Assembly (NCBI GenBank): GCA_900556625.1
Contig: USPQ01000004.1
Coordinates: 1 to 64,000, forward strand
Source: an uncultured Bacteroides sp.
GTDB taxonomy: Bacteria; Bacteroidota; Bacteroidia; Bacteroidales; Bacteroidaceae
DNA: 64,000 nucleotides
Reading direction: 5' to 3'
Shown: one piece after another, positions 56,247-64,000 of the stretch
Numbering within the stretch: position 1 is the first letter of the stretch
Layout of the letters: the number at the start of each line of letters is the position of its first letter
Made by a program: the position numbers and the translations under genes
The notes under the pieces: generated by a model
The model's input: the letters and a program-made list of their open reading frames with translations, nothing else
The model's database searches: none
Told to the model about the DNA's origin: nothing

Positions 56247-59200
56247 TTACCTCCTTAACTCCACTTCAAAACTAGCTCCGTCCTTACAAGTAAAGCAAAG
56301 TACAGTCTGCTTTTTATCTGCTGAAACCACTTTACAGAAAGGAGTCTCCTTAATCTTCCAATATCCTTTCACAGTTACCGTCACCGGAATCTCTTTACTT
56401 TCGTCATTAATCCACGGACGGGAATAAATGCTGCGTTCCACTCGTTTTCCGTCTTCATCAAAGGCTTCGTCACTCGGTCCGCGATATAGTGCCAAGTCCG
56501 GTTGAGCTACGGTAAGCAACAACTTGTCGGACGATTCTTTACGAATCATCACCAGACAAGAAGTATCCGCACGCTGCAACAAATCACCGGGAAGTAACGT
56601 TTGTGGGGTTTCAAAAAGTACATAAGAATATAAGTTGTCAGTTAACGACTGCACAATATGAGCATTACGGTCCTGCTTCAAAACCTTATATCCCGGTTTC
56701 TTGGCAAAGGCCTTCATGGTAGATTCAGTTGTCTGCGGCAACACAGCGTATTCATAGCTGCCGTTCTTGGGGGCTTTGCCATGATCGACTACCAATGAGA
56801 CCCAGTCCCCTTTCGTTTCTTTGCCCGTATCCTGCAAACGGGAATACTGCGGGAAGTTCTTCTCAAATCTGGCGGAAACGGGTACATAATAACCGGTATT
56901 CAAATGATCGATCCATATCTTACCTTCGCCACGGTAGTCGTTCCAATAATCATGTCCCGCCTTATCCGTTACCGCCAACTGGAAAATCGTTGTTTCCGTC
57001 GGGTAAGCGGTATTGGTATTTTCAATATCGGAGCCCAGGCAAACAATCATTCCATCGATGAAATGAAAGGATTTTCGCGCCCGGTGAGAACCGTTATATT
57101 TATCATGCTCATGCAGTTTCATTCCAAAATTGCCGTTTTCTCTCTTTTGTGACAATCCGCCGGCAAATGCTTCATCGGAGTAAAGCATTTCTTCCATGCC
57201 AGAGAATGTATCTACATTCATGACTTTAGCTTTCAACTGTTCCAACGGAAGATGTATGGAAGTTACACCCGGGATACGGTTCCAATCGAAGCCTTCCTGT
57301 TGCCAGCCGCTTGTTGCGGGAGTCACCATTTGCCCCGGAGCAGCCGTCAGAATCTGTAAACTGCCATGCGCCAGATAACGGCCATAAAGGTTATGTCCCA
57401 AATAATGTTCCGCCGCCCAAAGATAGCGGGAGTGACCGCGGGCCACCGCCGACCAGTTGCCACGACGCTGAACGGATGCACAGCCATAGCCCAATGACAG
57501 ATTTCCCTGTGGGTCAGGTTCGGCACGGAATCCTTTCTCCACAAGCCGTTTTGCCATCTTCCGCTCCTGTGCATTCGATACTTTCGGCATATATTCCGGT
57601 TCCTGCCCATCAGCGGAAGTGTCTGAAACAAGACGCAGGTAAGCGGACGCCATTTCCTTGTCAAACTCCGATTTTCCGTCCGGAGTTCCCGCCATAGCCA
57701 TCACTGCATAATGCATCGGGACTAATTTCCCCTTTCCATCGGGATGACGGCCGGACATCGACAACGGGAAGTTCAACTTATTACAATAGAAACGCATGGC
57801 AAGTAATGCATTTTTCACTGTTTCGTGCGCCAACTCGGATACGGCAAACTCTGTATGATTAAAGAGGTAGATCATATTTGTTGCTCCGTCCAAACCGCCG
57901 ACAGCATAAGCCGGGTAGTGATTGCGGTGATGAAAAACGCCGCCATCGCTCTTGAACGACCCAAACAATCCGGGAGCCGGACGGCAACCGTAATCAATCC
58001 AACGGGAGAAGGATTTCAGGTATTGCAGCTTCTCCGGGGTATCTTCCATCATCAGGATACTTGCAATGCGACCGGTAGTTTGCGTGTTAAAGGAATCCAT
58101 ATCAATTCCGTTGCCCTCAGGTCTGGGATACACCTCGTTGGTTATCGCATACCAACGCAATGTCTGTTCGGCTTCCGGCAACTTTCCGGCTTCCCGAAGT
58201 ACGTCTTTCATCAGGAAATAAGCCAGGTATAACCCGCGAACACTATATCCGTAATGGTGAATATTCCCCCAACAGCTACCATAAGCCACTCCCTGGTCGG
58301 TTATATGGTCATACATCGCCAGAAACTTCTGCTTCATTTCTTCCCGGATTTCCGACTTTGCAGCACTATTATTATAGGCTACGGCAATCCGCCGCATCAA
58401 ATCAAAGTAAGCACGCATTTCTATGCCGAGTTTAGTCAGCATATCTTTATTCCAATCTGGAATAATCCGTTCATAGGCCTCGGCAGCACGTACCATATAA
58501 ATAGGTACGCCCGATACCTGCCCGTTCTTGTAAGTAATCTGGTAGAAATCATATTTCTTGCGGATAGTCTCCACTTCCTTGTCCGAGAGCTTGCCTTTTG
58601 TATAATTCATGTCGCGGAAACGTTTCTCCAACAGTTGCATTTCTTCTTTTTGCTTGTCGCTGACAGGAGTCAACTCGATATCCGGCTTCAGAAGAGAGTG
58701 CTTATAAATAACCAGCCAGTGATTTTTTGTTTCGGGATTAACAAAAGGTACTTGCAAATCGGCTGTCTGCTGACGTGCATCAACCTTCGTTGCAGTAATC
58801 AAATGATCGATGAAAAGGCGCCCTTTTGCATTTGGGGCGACAATACGAAGTTCATTCATACCTTCTTCCGGTGTGCCTTGCATATCACGCTCATAACAAA
58901 CCCATGCGGCACGCCAACCTTTAAAGTTGATTCCGAAAGGGAAGGAGGTGCATTTCTTTCCGTCTTTCAAAAATTCAAATTCAATGGTTGCTTTCTGCGG
59001 TTCTTCATTGTATATCCACACGATAAATGCCGAAAGATACAAGTCCTTGCCCGTAGGGTCTTTCTTTTCAAACTTCAGATCTTTCTTGAGTTCCAATACG
59101 GCACCGGGATTAAACGCCCATTCCATCGAATGTTTTCCGTCTTTATAATGTGTATCGGAGATAGATAATTGAGACTGGGTGGCGGAAATACATTCCGGTA

Positions 59201-59321
59201 CTTGCGGATCTTCAAAAGAGAACATCCGCTCGTCCGTCACGACTTGCGCATAAAGAAATGCCGGACATAAGAGAGATAGCAGAGTGAATACTCCTAATTT
59301 CGTAAAAGCTTGTTTCATCAT
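56247..59321 (-). CDS. Polysaccharide lyase family 8, chondroitin sulfate ABC lyase type
   Basis: A 1024-residue secreted lyase; signal peptide LGVFTLLSLLCPAFLYAQ. Length and domain order match chondroitinase ABC-type enzymes: N-terminal jelly roll (about 25-190; FINFKGWRAAWVCYERDM-type region), (alpha/alpha)5-6 toroid (about 200-590), then antiparallel beta-sandwich domains. Catalytic positions fit the family: His465 and Tyr472 in HHRNHYPAY have the same 7-residue gap as His501/Tyr508 of Proteus chondroitinase ABC I, Arg525 in MSGRHPDG matches Arg560, and Glu638 in WAAEHYLG is the probable Glu653 equivalent. It cuts chondroitin or dermatan sulfate by beta-elimination, giving unsaturated disaccharides that could be the ligand of the PUL B HTCS. 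It follows the DUF6250 gene by 42 bases. Confidence 0.93.
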   Translation of the reverse strand: MMKQAFTKLGVFTLLSLLCPAFLYAQVVTDERMFSFEDPQVPECISATQSQLSISDTHYKDGKHSMEWAFNPGAVLELKKDLKFEKKDPTGKDLYLSAFIVWIYNEEPQKATIEFEFLKDGKKCTSFPFGINFKGWRAAWVCYERDMQGTPEEGMNELRIVAPNAKGRLFIDHLITATKVDARQQTADLQVPFVNPETKNHWLVIYKHSLLKPDIELTPVSDKQKEEMQLLEKRFRDMNYTKGKLSDKEVETIRKKYDFYQITYKNGQVSGVPIYMVRAAEAYERIIPDWNKDMLTKLGIEMRAYFDLMRRIAVAYNNSAAKSEIREEMKQKFLAMYDHITDQGVAYGSCWGNIHHYGYSVRGLYLAYFLMKDVLREAGKLPEAEQTLRWYAITNEVYPRPEGNGIDMDSFNTQTTGRIASILMMEDTPEKLQYLKSFSRWIDYGCRPAPGLFGSFKSDGGVFHHRNHYPAYAVGGLDGATNMIYLFNHTEFAVSELAHETVKNALLAMRFYCNKLNFPLSMSGRHPDGKGKLVPMHYAVMAMAGTPDGKSEFDKEMASAYLRLVSDTSADGQEPEYMPKVSNAQERKMAKRLVEKGFRAEPDPQGNLSLGYGCASVQRRGNWSAVARGHSRYLWAAEHYLGHNLYGRYLAHGSLQILTAAPGQMVTPATSGWQQEGFDWNRIPGVTSIHLPLEQLKAKVMNVDTFSGMEEMLYSDEAFAGGLSQKRENGNFGMKLHEHDKYNGSHRARKSFHFIDGMIVCLGSDIENTNTAYPTETTIFQLAVTDKAGHDYWNDYRGEGKIWIDHLNTGYYVPVSARFEKNFPQYSRLQDTGKETKGDWVSLVVDHGKAPKNGSYEYAVLPQTTESTMKAFAKKPGYKVLKQDRNAHIVQSLTDNLYSYVLFETPQTLLPGDLLQRADTSCLVMIRKESSDKLLLTVAQPDLALYRGPSDEAFDEDGKRVERSIYSRPWINDESKEIPVTVTVKGYWKIKETPFCKVVSADKKQTVLCFTCKDGASFEVELRR

Positions 59322-59363
59322 GGATTTATGGTCTTAGTTAGATTTATTTCTATTAATTCGGTT

Positions 59364-60056
59364 TTAAAATATCGTCACCTTGAAATCTGTAAACAGCACA
59401 TGATTCTGTAAAAGGCGCAAACCAAAATGCCCGTCTCCCTCACTGCCTGTAATAGAATAACGGAACAGTTCTTCACCGTTAACGGAATAAGTGGTCACTC
59501 CCTTTTGTACACGAATACTAATCTGATACCATTGATTCGGAACAAGTAAATGCGGGGTATCCGTATATTCTCGAAGTAATGGTTTCACTTTATCATCCGC
59601 TACTCCGTAGTACTTGCCGTTATACCGGCGGAAACGGGTGGTGGAATTATCATTTCCCCCGTATCCAACGTAAAAAAGATCTAATGTATTATAGTTTTTA
59701 AAGACACCATTACGCCACTCGCTACGGGCAAAAAGATTATCAAGTTTTTTAGGATCATTGGCAGCCCAAAAGCAGTTTAAATCACTCAGACGGTCATATT
59801 TCCCGCCTTTCATCACCATACAAATGCGATAGTTTATCTCATAATCACCCGTCAGGCGTTGCTGATACCACATCGTTAGCCCACCGGGCACGATTAGTTC
59901 TACTGTATCCGCACGCTCTATCATCTGCAAGGCACGGGATTCATCTTCAATCTTCCACTGTTGCACAGAGGTGTTTTCATGTTGTGCATACAGCATGACA
60001 CTATTCAAAAGAAAAAAAGTAATCAGACAGCAGCTTGTAGAGAATCGTTTCATCAT
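59364..60056 (-). CDS. DUF6250-like secreted protein paired with PL8
   Basis: Started at the ATG read from 60056 (MMKRFSTSC; an ATG one codon later is equally possible) this is a 230-residue protein with signal peptide CCLITFFLLNSVMLYAQ. A longer TTG-start frame from 60137 crosses the terminator hairpin and is rejected. It shows a concanavalin-like sandwich: VPGGLTMWYQQRLTGDYEINYRI, CFWAANDP, TTRFRRYNGKYYGV, VPNQWYQISIRVQKG, YSVNGEELFRY and GHFGLRLLQNHVLFTDFKV. This is the DUF6250 type, related to sugar-binding or hydrolase LamG-like domains. It is 42 bases before PL8 and almost surely in the same transcript, so it may bind the same polymer. Function is inferred. Confidence 0.75.
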   Translation of the reverse strand: MMKRFSTSCCLITFFLLNSVMLYAQHENTSVQQWKIEDESRALQMIERADTVELIVPGGLTMWYQQRLTGDYEINYRICMVMKGGKYDRLSDLNCFWAANDPKKLDNLFARSEWRNGVFKNYNTLDLFYVGYGGNDNSTTRFRRYNGKYYGVADDKVKPLLREYTDTPHLLVPNQWYQISIRVQKGVTTYSVNGEELFRYSITGSEGDGHFGLRLLQNHVLFTDFKVTIF

Positions 60057-60095
60057 CAATGGCATTAGTTTAAAGACATTCTTTTCGGATACAAA

Positions 60096-60126
60096 GAAAC
60101 CCCTCTTTTTGAAAAAAGAGGGGTTC
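60096..60126 (-). terminator. Terminator after the DUF4348 gene
   Basis: AACCCCTCTTTT (60098-60109) pairs with AAAAGAGGGGTT (60114-60125) around a very short loop. On the minus strand TTTCTTTGT follows. It separates the DUF4348 gene from the DUF6250-PL8 pair. Confidence 0.75.
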
Positions 60127-60234
60127 AAATTGTACAAAATATCTCAAATAATGTATCGTCAGAGAAATGGTAGATGAAAAAGAGTCAGAACTAGGATATT
60201 ATGTAGGAGAATCTTAAGAGAGTAGTAAGCTTTT

Positions 60235-60792
60235 TCAAGGATGTATCTCTTTGAAAGCTGCATTTTCCTCTTTTACTTGCTGAATGGTCTGCTTCAATTC
60301 CCCGATCGGCAAATCATATCCATACCAGCCTGTATAACAGTCCACTACATACCATTTCCCATCGACAGCCTGTTCAAATTCGACACGCAAGTCGATTTCT
60401 GATTCCTCATAACCTGCTTCGAACACTTTATGAACCGACTCATTGAGAGTGAACTTAGAAACATAAATACCACCTTCTTCCTGCTCAATGCGTTCTTCCT
60501 TCATCGTTTCACTATCCAGCAACGGCCATTTTTCTTTGGTGAACGGAAACGTTTTCTCAGTTTCTCCGTCATCGGCCAATAAAGTAATCGGTGTCTTTAA
60601 TGGAAACTTGATACGGGTATATTGGAATGCTGCACTGGACGTAAACTTATCAAGGAATGATTTAAAATCCTCGCCGGACTGTGCTATCTCATTCTTCGCT
60701 TTAGCCCTGGAACTATTACCGCAAGAAATCAAAGACACTCCCAACAGCAACACACTGGCTAACAGACAACATACAAACCTTTTCACGTTCAT
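60235..60792 (-). CDS. DUF4348-type lipoprotein
   Basis: A 185-residue protein with a lipoprotein signal (CCLLASVLLLGVSLISCGN). Visible features: EDFKSFLDKFTSSAAFQYTRIKFPLKTP, TFPFTKEKWPLLD and DLRVEFEQAVDGKWYVVDCYTGWYG, the pattern of DUF4348 proteins of Bacteroides. No catalytic motif can be seen. The alpha+beta NTF2-like character suggests a small-molecule or protein-binding role, but that is a guess. It has its own -7 element and a downstream terminator, so it is transcribed alone, divergently from the TlpA-type gene. Confidence 0.78.
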   Translation of the reverse strand: MNVKRFVCCLLASVLLLGVSLISCGNSSRAKAKNEIAQSGEDFKSFLDKFTSSAAFQYTRIKFPLKTPITLLADDGETEKTFPFTKEKWPLLDSETMKEERIEQEEGGIYVSKFTLNESVHKVFEAGYEESEIDLRVEFEQAVDGKWYVVDCYTGWYGYDLPIGELKQTIQQVKEENAAFKEIHP

Positions 60793-60847
60793 AAATATAT
60801 AATATTAGTGATTCATTCCCATAATACAAATGCTATCATTCAAGGCA

Positions 60848-60855
60848 CAAAGATA
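60848..60855 (-). promoter_or_regulatory. -7 element of the DUF4348 gene
   Basis: CAAAGATA reads TATCTTTG on the minus strand, a perfect TAnnTTTG, giving a leader of about 50 bases to the start at 60792. No -33 TTTG is evident. Confidence 0.5.
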
Positions 60856-60949
60856 ATCACAAGTTCAACATCTTCATACACGAGAGCCGCGAAATAGAAA
60901 AATTACCGTTAAACAACTATAAATTACATATATTAGATGTGGGGATGAC

Positions 60950-60957
60950 TATCTTTA
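60950..60957 (+). promoter_or_regulatory. Weak -7-like element of the TlpA-type gene
   Basis: TATCTTTA differs from TAnnTTTG in the last base. It lies 45 bases before the ATG at 61003 and is the best candidate in the gap. Confidence 0.3.
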
Positions 60958-61002
60958 GGGGGTATTTACTGTAACTAGTATCACTTTAAATCAGACATAC
61001 TT

Positions 61003-63624
61003 ATGACACACATTCATCCATTCCGTCTTTTCGTCTTTTTATTACTATGCTGTACACGAGTTATCACATTCGCCCAATCCGACAGTTACCAGACAATACC
61101 CGAATCTTTGCGGGGTTATTGGCAATACAAAACAGAGAACGTATCCGACTGGAACGGGCCTCTCATTGGAGAGAATTTTGTAGAAGCTCTCTATACCGTT
61201 TTCCAGGTCGAACAAATGGAAAAGAAAACCGATGGAAGCTATCTCTTCCACCTGCGGAACCAAAATGGAAATAAAATGGATTTCCGTTTCACCCCTATCA
61301 GCGAAGATAGTGCTATCATCTTCTATCAAGGCTGGAAAGAACCTAAACACTGTGTCCGCAAGCAAATTCCCGACCACACGGAAATGCTCACTCCCACTAC
61401 ACTGCCTGACATCATTTACAAGAAATGGGTGGAAGGATTGTCCGGCAATGTTATATACGAATTTACACGCGATGGTAAATTTATATATGACGGAAAAACA
61501 TGGGATATCGTATCTGCCGGACATTTCCTTAATAAAGAGTATCGTCTGCTCGCCAAAAACGGAGAACGGTACAAACTGCTTTACCTTAGCTTTCCTTTTC
61601 CCAACTCAATGAAGGTTGCAGCCGAATTACAGAATAAGACAGTATTTCCCATCGCAACTTCCCGCCCTGAAGTATATATCATCACCGGATGTTGGGTAAA
61701 TCAGGCAACCGGCGAATGGACTATTGGTTTCTTTGAAAACTTCGCCGTATACCAATGCCGGTTCTGGGACTACGAATCCATACAAATTAAAAAGGATGAA
61801 ACCGTCGTCAAACTAAAAAACAATACAACCCGCCTGACTCTATCTCTGAAACATAAGAACAGAGCTTCTTGCAACATTGCATTCGGAAAAGATAATCCAC
61901 AAAAATATATCCTCTGTAACGGCAAACATCTACCGGACTACCCGTTAACCGATACTACACCGTTCATCGACAACGGGTACCGGACAGACAGCGTCACCCT
62001 CACCGGATACCTGCGCAATCTTCCTTCTTCACGCCCTTTCGACGTTAGCATACCTGACATGATTACAGGCAAAGAAGAAAAATACCAGACTGACATCGAC
62101 TCGCTAGGACGGTTTACCCTGCGATTTCCCGTACTGAACAGTCATAATGTCTTTATCGACTGGGGACGTACGACCATCTGGTCGGCGGTAGAACCCGGAG
62201 AAACTTATTTCTTATACGTAGATTATGCCCAACAACAAAAGTTATTCATGGGAAAGAAAGCACGTGTACTCAACGAACTTCTCTCCCATGAAGGACTGAG
62301 GGAATCACTCGATTATAATGAAGAACAAAAAAGAAGTAATCTGGAGTGTCTGCACAAGACACAGGAAAGGCTTCATCGCCAACTGGAGTTCCGGAAGAAA
62401 ACACTCCAAGAACATCCGTTACTTTCTGACAAATACCGCTACTACACCGAACAGGAACTACGATACGATGCGGCATCTACCCTGATGCAACGACGTTTCT
62501 CAGTAGACCGTAACAAACAGGAACATTTGGAAGACGAATTCATGAACTATATAGATTCTGCTTTTTACCCACATCCAGTACATCCTTATACTCTTCTCAG
62601 AGGGTATAATTCATTCATGAGAGATTACATTGGTTATATCGACGACACAACTCCATCATCCAACAGCCTAACCTTAACACCTCAAAATATGGAGAGACTT
62701 TACTTTGCCTTTGAAGCCGAAGGTAAAGTCCGGCTATCCGAAGAAGAAAAGAACGCACTACGCAGTTTCAGCAAATATCAAGAAGAAATTGAAAAGTTGC
62801 AGACTGCCAAAGCCGATTCAGCAACCATTAAGGCTTACACCAAGGAACAGGAAACTGTCATCAAACCCCAGATAGAAATAATAGAGCAACTCATTGCCAG
62901 AGACGGTCTTCTCAATGAATATATGACAGGACAGATGTACGTTAATGCAATCAACAACAGCATGGCAATTATCGACTCCCTTCAAATGGATAAGGACCTG
63001 AGAGAGATTCTAAAAACAAAGTGCTATTATGAAGTGCTTCAATATACCCATAAGGAATTGCCCGACAGCCTTATCAGTAAATTTAAAAAGGAAGTTACGA
63101 ATCCTTCTTTGCAATCTTATGTTTTGGTCCAGCAACAGAAATATGATAAAGTATCACATAAAACCATCGAACATCCGGAAAGCCTGATGCCGAATGCCCC
63201 TCTGGAAGGAATAACGGACGGCGAACAGTTATTCCGCAAAATCATTGAGCCATACAAAGGGAAAGTGATTTATCTGGATATTTGGGGGACTTGGTGCGGT
63301 CCGTGCAAGGATATGATGCAATATGCGGGAAACATTAAGAATCTATTTGCAGGAAAAGAAGTCGTGTTCCTTTACCTTTGCAATCATTCGACAGACAAGT
63401 CATGGAAAAACATTATCAAAGAGTACGGTCTGACAAGCAAAAGTTCAGTCCATTACAATTTGCCCGACAAGCAACAGTCTGCCATTGAAAAATATCTTGG
63501 AGTCCATTCCTTCCCTACCTATATGTTAATAGATAAGGAAGGAAACATTGTAAACCGCAAAGCTCCCAGACCTACAATGGAAAACCAACTTCTAAATGCA
63601 GTCTATAAGGAACTGGAGAAGTAA
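61003..63624 (+). CDS. Large TlpA/ResA-type thiol-disulfide oxidoreductase with long N-terminal region
   Basis: An 873-residue exported protein (signal peptide FRLFVFLLLCCTRVITFAQ). The last 150 residues are a TlpA-like thioredoxin domain with the redox motif Cys765-Gly-Pro-Cys768 in WGTWCGPCKD and the cis-Pro loop SFPTYMLIDKEG. The middle (about 325-415) has a DUF4369-like beta-sandwich (VTLTGYLRNLPSSRPFDVSI...GRFTLRFPV), and about 430-720 is charged and helical. The first 300 residues (SLRGYWQYKTENVSDW..., CWVNQATGEWTIGFFENFAVY) look like two lipocalin-like repeats of unknown role. It probably reduces or shuffles disulfides in the periplasm. Such large TlpA proteins are common in Bacteroides; partners are unknown. 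It converges on the DUF2851 gene with only 7 bases between the stops. Confidence 0.88.
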   Translation: MTHIHPFRLFVFLLLCCTRVITFAQSDSYQTIPESLRGYWQYKTENVSDWNGPLIGENFVEALYTVFQVEQMEKKTDGSYLFHLRNQNGNKMDFRFTPISEDSAIIFYQGWKEPKHCVRKQIPDHTEMLTPTTLPDIIYKKWVEGLSGNVIYEFTRDGKFIYDGKTWDIVSAGHFLNKEYRLLAKNGERYKLLYLSFPFPNSMKVAAELQNKTVFPIATSRPEVYIITGCWVNQATGEWTIGFFENFAVYQCRFWDYESIQIKKDETVVKLKNNTTRLTLSLKHKNRASCNIAFGKDNPQKYILCNGKHLPDYPLTDTTPFIDNGYRTDSVTLTGYLRNLPSSRPFDVSIPDMITGKEEKYQTDIDSLGRFTLRFPVLNSHNVFIDWGRTTIWSAVEPGETYFLYVDYAQQQKLFMGKKARVLNELLSHEGLRESLDYNEEQKRSNLECLHKTQERLHRQLEFRKKTLQEHPLLSDKYRYYTEQELRYDAASTLMQRRFSVDRNKQEHLEDEFMNYIDSAFYPHPVHPYTLLRGYNSFMRDYIGYIDDTTPSSNSLTLTPQNMERLYFAFEAEGKVRLSEEEKNALRSFSKYQEEIEKLQTAKADSATIKAYTKEQETVIKPQIEIIEQLIARDGLLNEYMTGQMYVNAINNSMAIIDSLQMDKDLREILKTKCYYEVLQYTHKELPDSLISKFKKEVTNPSLQSYVLVQQQKYDKVSHKTIEHPESLMPNAPLEGITDGEQLFRKIIEPYKGKVIYLDIWGTWCGPCKDMMQYAGNIKNLFAGKEVVFLYLCNHSTDKSWKNIIKEYGLTSKSSVHYNLPDKQQSAIEKYLGVHSFPTYMLIDKEGNIVNRKAPRPTMENQLLNAVYKELEK

Positions 63625-63631
63625 GAGGAAC

Positions 63632-64000
63632 TTACTTCTTCCGCAAATATTCATATCCGAAACGACAATACAAACATTTACGTTTATCACAATATTCTTT
63701 TTGCAACTGTATCAGCGCCTGACTATCCGCAGCAGAAGCTACCGGTAGTCCGGCGTCGCTCCAGGAGCGAATAATATGGTTATTCTCCGCTTTCAGTTCT
63801 TCCAGAAAGCGTCCGGCACGTTCGCACATTCCTTCATCGGCCTTGTGCAAACCATATGTATACAAGAAAGGGACAACGGTATTGATGATAATCAGGTCTT
63901 TCGACTGTTCTCCTAACAATTTTTCCCTTTGTGGAGAAGTACGACCGAATATATAATGATTCTCCCAATAAACAGAAGTACGGGTGGAGAGCAAAATTCT
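63632..64000 (-). CDS. DUF2851 family protein, C-terminal part only
   Basis: The frame is open to the right edge of the window, so the start lies beyond base 64000; the visible 122 residues are the C-terminal end. The TTG near 63994 is internal, not a start. Features match the end of DUF2851 proteins: YWENHYIFGRTSPQREKLLG, LIIINTVVPFLYTYG and the closing SQALIQLQKEYCDKRKCLYCRFGYEYLRKK-type segment with a CxxxxCLYC cysteine cluster. DUF2851 proteins are about 420 residues, conserved in Bacteroidetes and without known function; the cysteine cluster may bind metal (inference). Confidence 0.85.
   Translation of the reverse strand, partial: RILLSTRTSVYWENHYIFGRTSPQREKLLGEQSKDLIIINTVVPFLYTYGLHKADEGMCERAGRFLEELKAENNHIIRSWSDAGLPVASAADSQALIQLQKEYCDKRKCLYCRFGYEYLRKK

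Noticed and set aside
58254..59168. 304-residue plus-strand frame within the PL8 gene
   Set aside because: It lies antisense to a well-supported lyase with intact catalytic residues; its composition is typical of a shadow frame.
60057..60137. N-terminal extension of the DUF6250-like protein from TTG 60137
   Set aside because: It runs through the terminator hairpin at 60096-60126; the ATG at 60056 is followed by a normal signal peptide.

Overview
This window looks like a chromosomal segment of a gut Bacteroides. Evidence: SusC/SusD pairs, two hybrid two-component systems (HTCS), lipoboxes of the (I/L/A)-S-(G/S)-C type, no Shine-Dalgarno sites, and many promoters with the Bacteroides -7 element TAnnTTTG. 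I cannot name the species. I saw no tRNA, rRNA, insertion sequence, phage or CRISPR array.

Layout. (1) 1-3130, minus: a SusC-type receptor missing its C-terminal end, the edge of a polysaccharide-utilisation locus (PUL) to the left. (2) 3563-6670: a secreted LacZ-length GH2 enzyme. (3) 6853-13664: a tripartite RND efflux operon (adaptor, pump, outer membrane factor) with an LpxA-like acyltransferase as fourth gene. (4) 13776-14417, minus: a small CBM9-like protein. (5) 15084-33499: PUL A, made of an HTCS, SusC, SusD, an FN3-type lipoprotein, a 1138-residue unrecognised multidomain protein, a GH2 with a C-terminal discoidin-like domain and a GH95, closed by a 25-bp perfect inverted repeat. (6) 33841-60056: PUL B, made of an HTCS and a sulfatase (plus); then, on the minus strand, SusC, SusD, a DUF5017 lipoprotein, three lipoproteins with a shared coiled-coil/DUF4988-type stalk and a DUF4955-type beta-helix protein. 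After a tRNA-dihydrouridine synthase and a porin on the plus strand comes a family PL8 lyase with a DUF6250-like partner (minus). (7) 60235-64000: a DUF4348 lipoprotein, a large TlpA-type thioredoxin-domain protein and the C-terminal part of a DUF2851 protein.

How it works together. In each PUL the HTCS should sense an oligosaccharide in the periplasm and switch on its SusCD operon. PUL B carries a PL8 lyase, a Ser-type sulfatase and beta-helix proteins, which fits a chondroitin/dermatan sulfate or related glycosaminoglycan target. PUL A's target is not clear; GH95 plus GH2 suggests a fucosylated or L-galactosylated, beta-galactosyl-type glycan. The efflux operon and acyltransferase concern the envelope and seem unrelated to the PULs.

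The most unusual signals are not genes. Two intergenic arrays, 38031-38129 and 56042-56196, have the same architecture (22-bp period, alternating inverted 5-7 base arms) but unrelated sequences (GTGCCA/TGGCAC and GAAAC/GTTTC). Also notable are the fusion protein with a degenerate xylose-isomerase-like C-terminal barrel in PUL A, the four-gene shared-stalk family in PUL B, and helically phased direct repeats ahead of PUL promoters.
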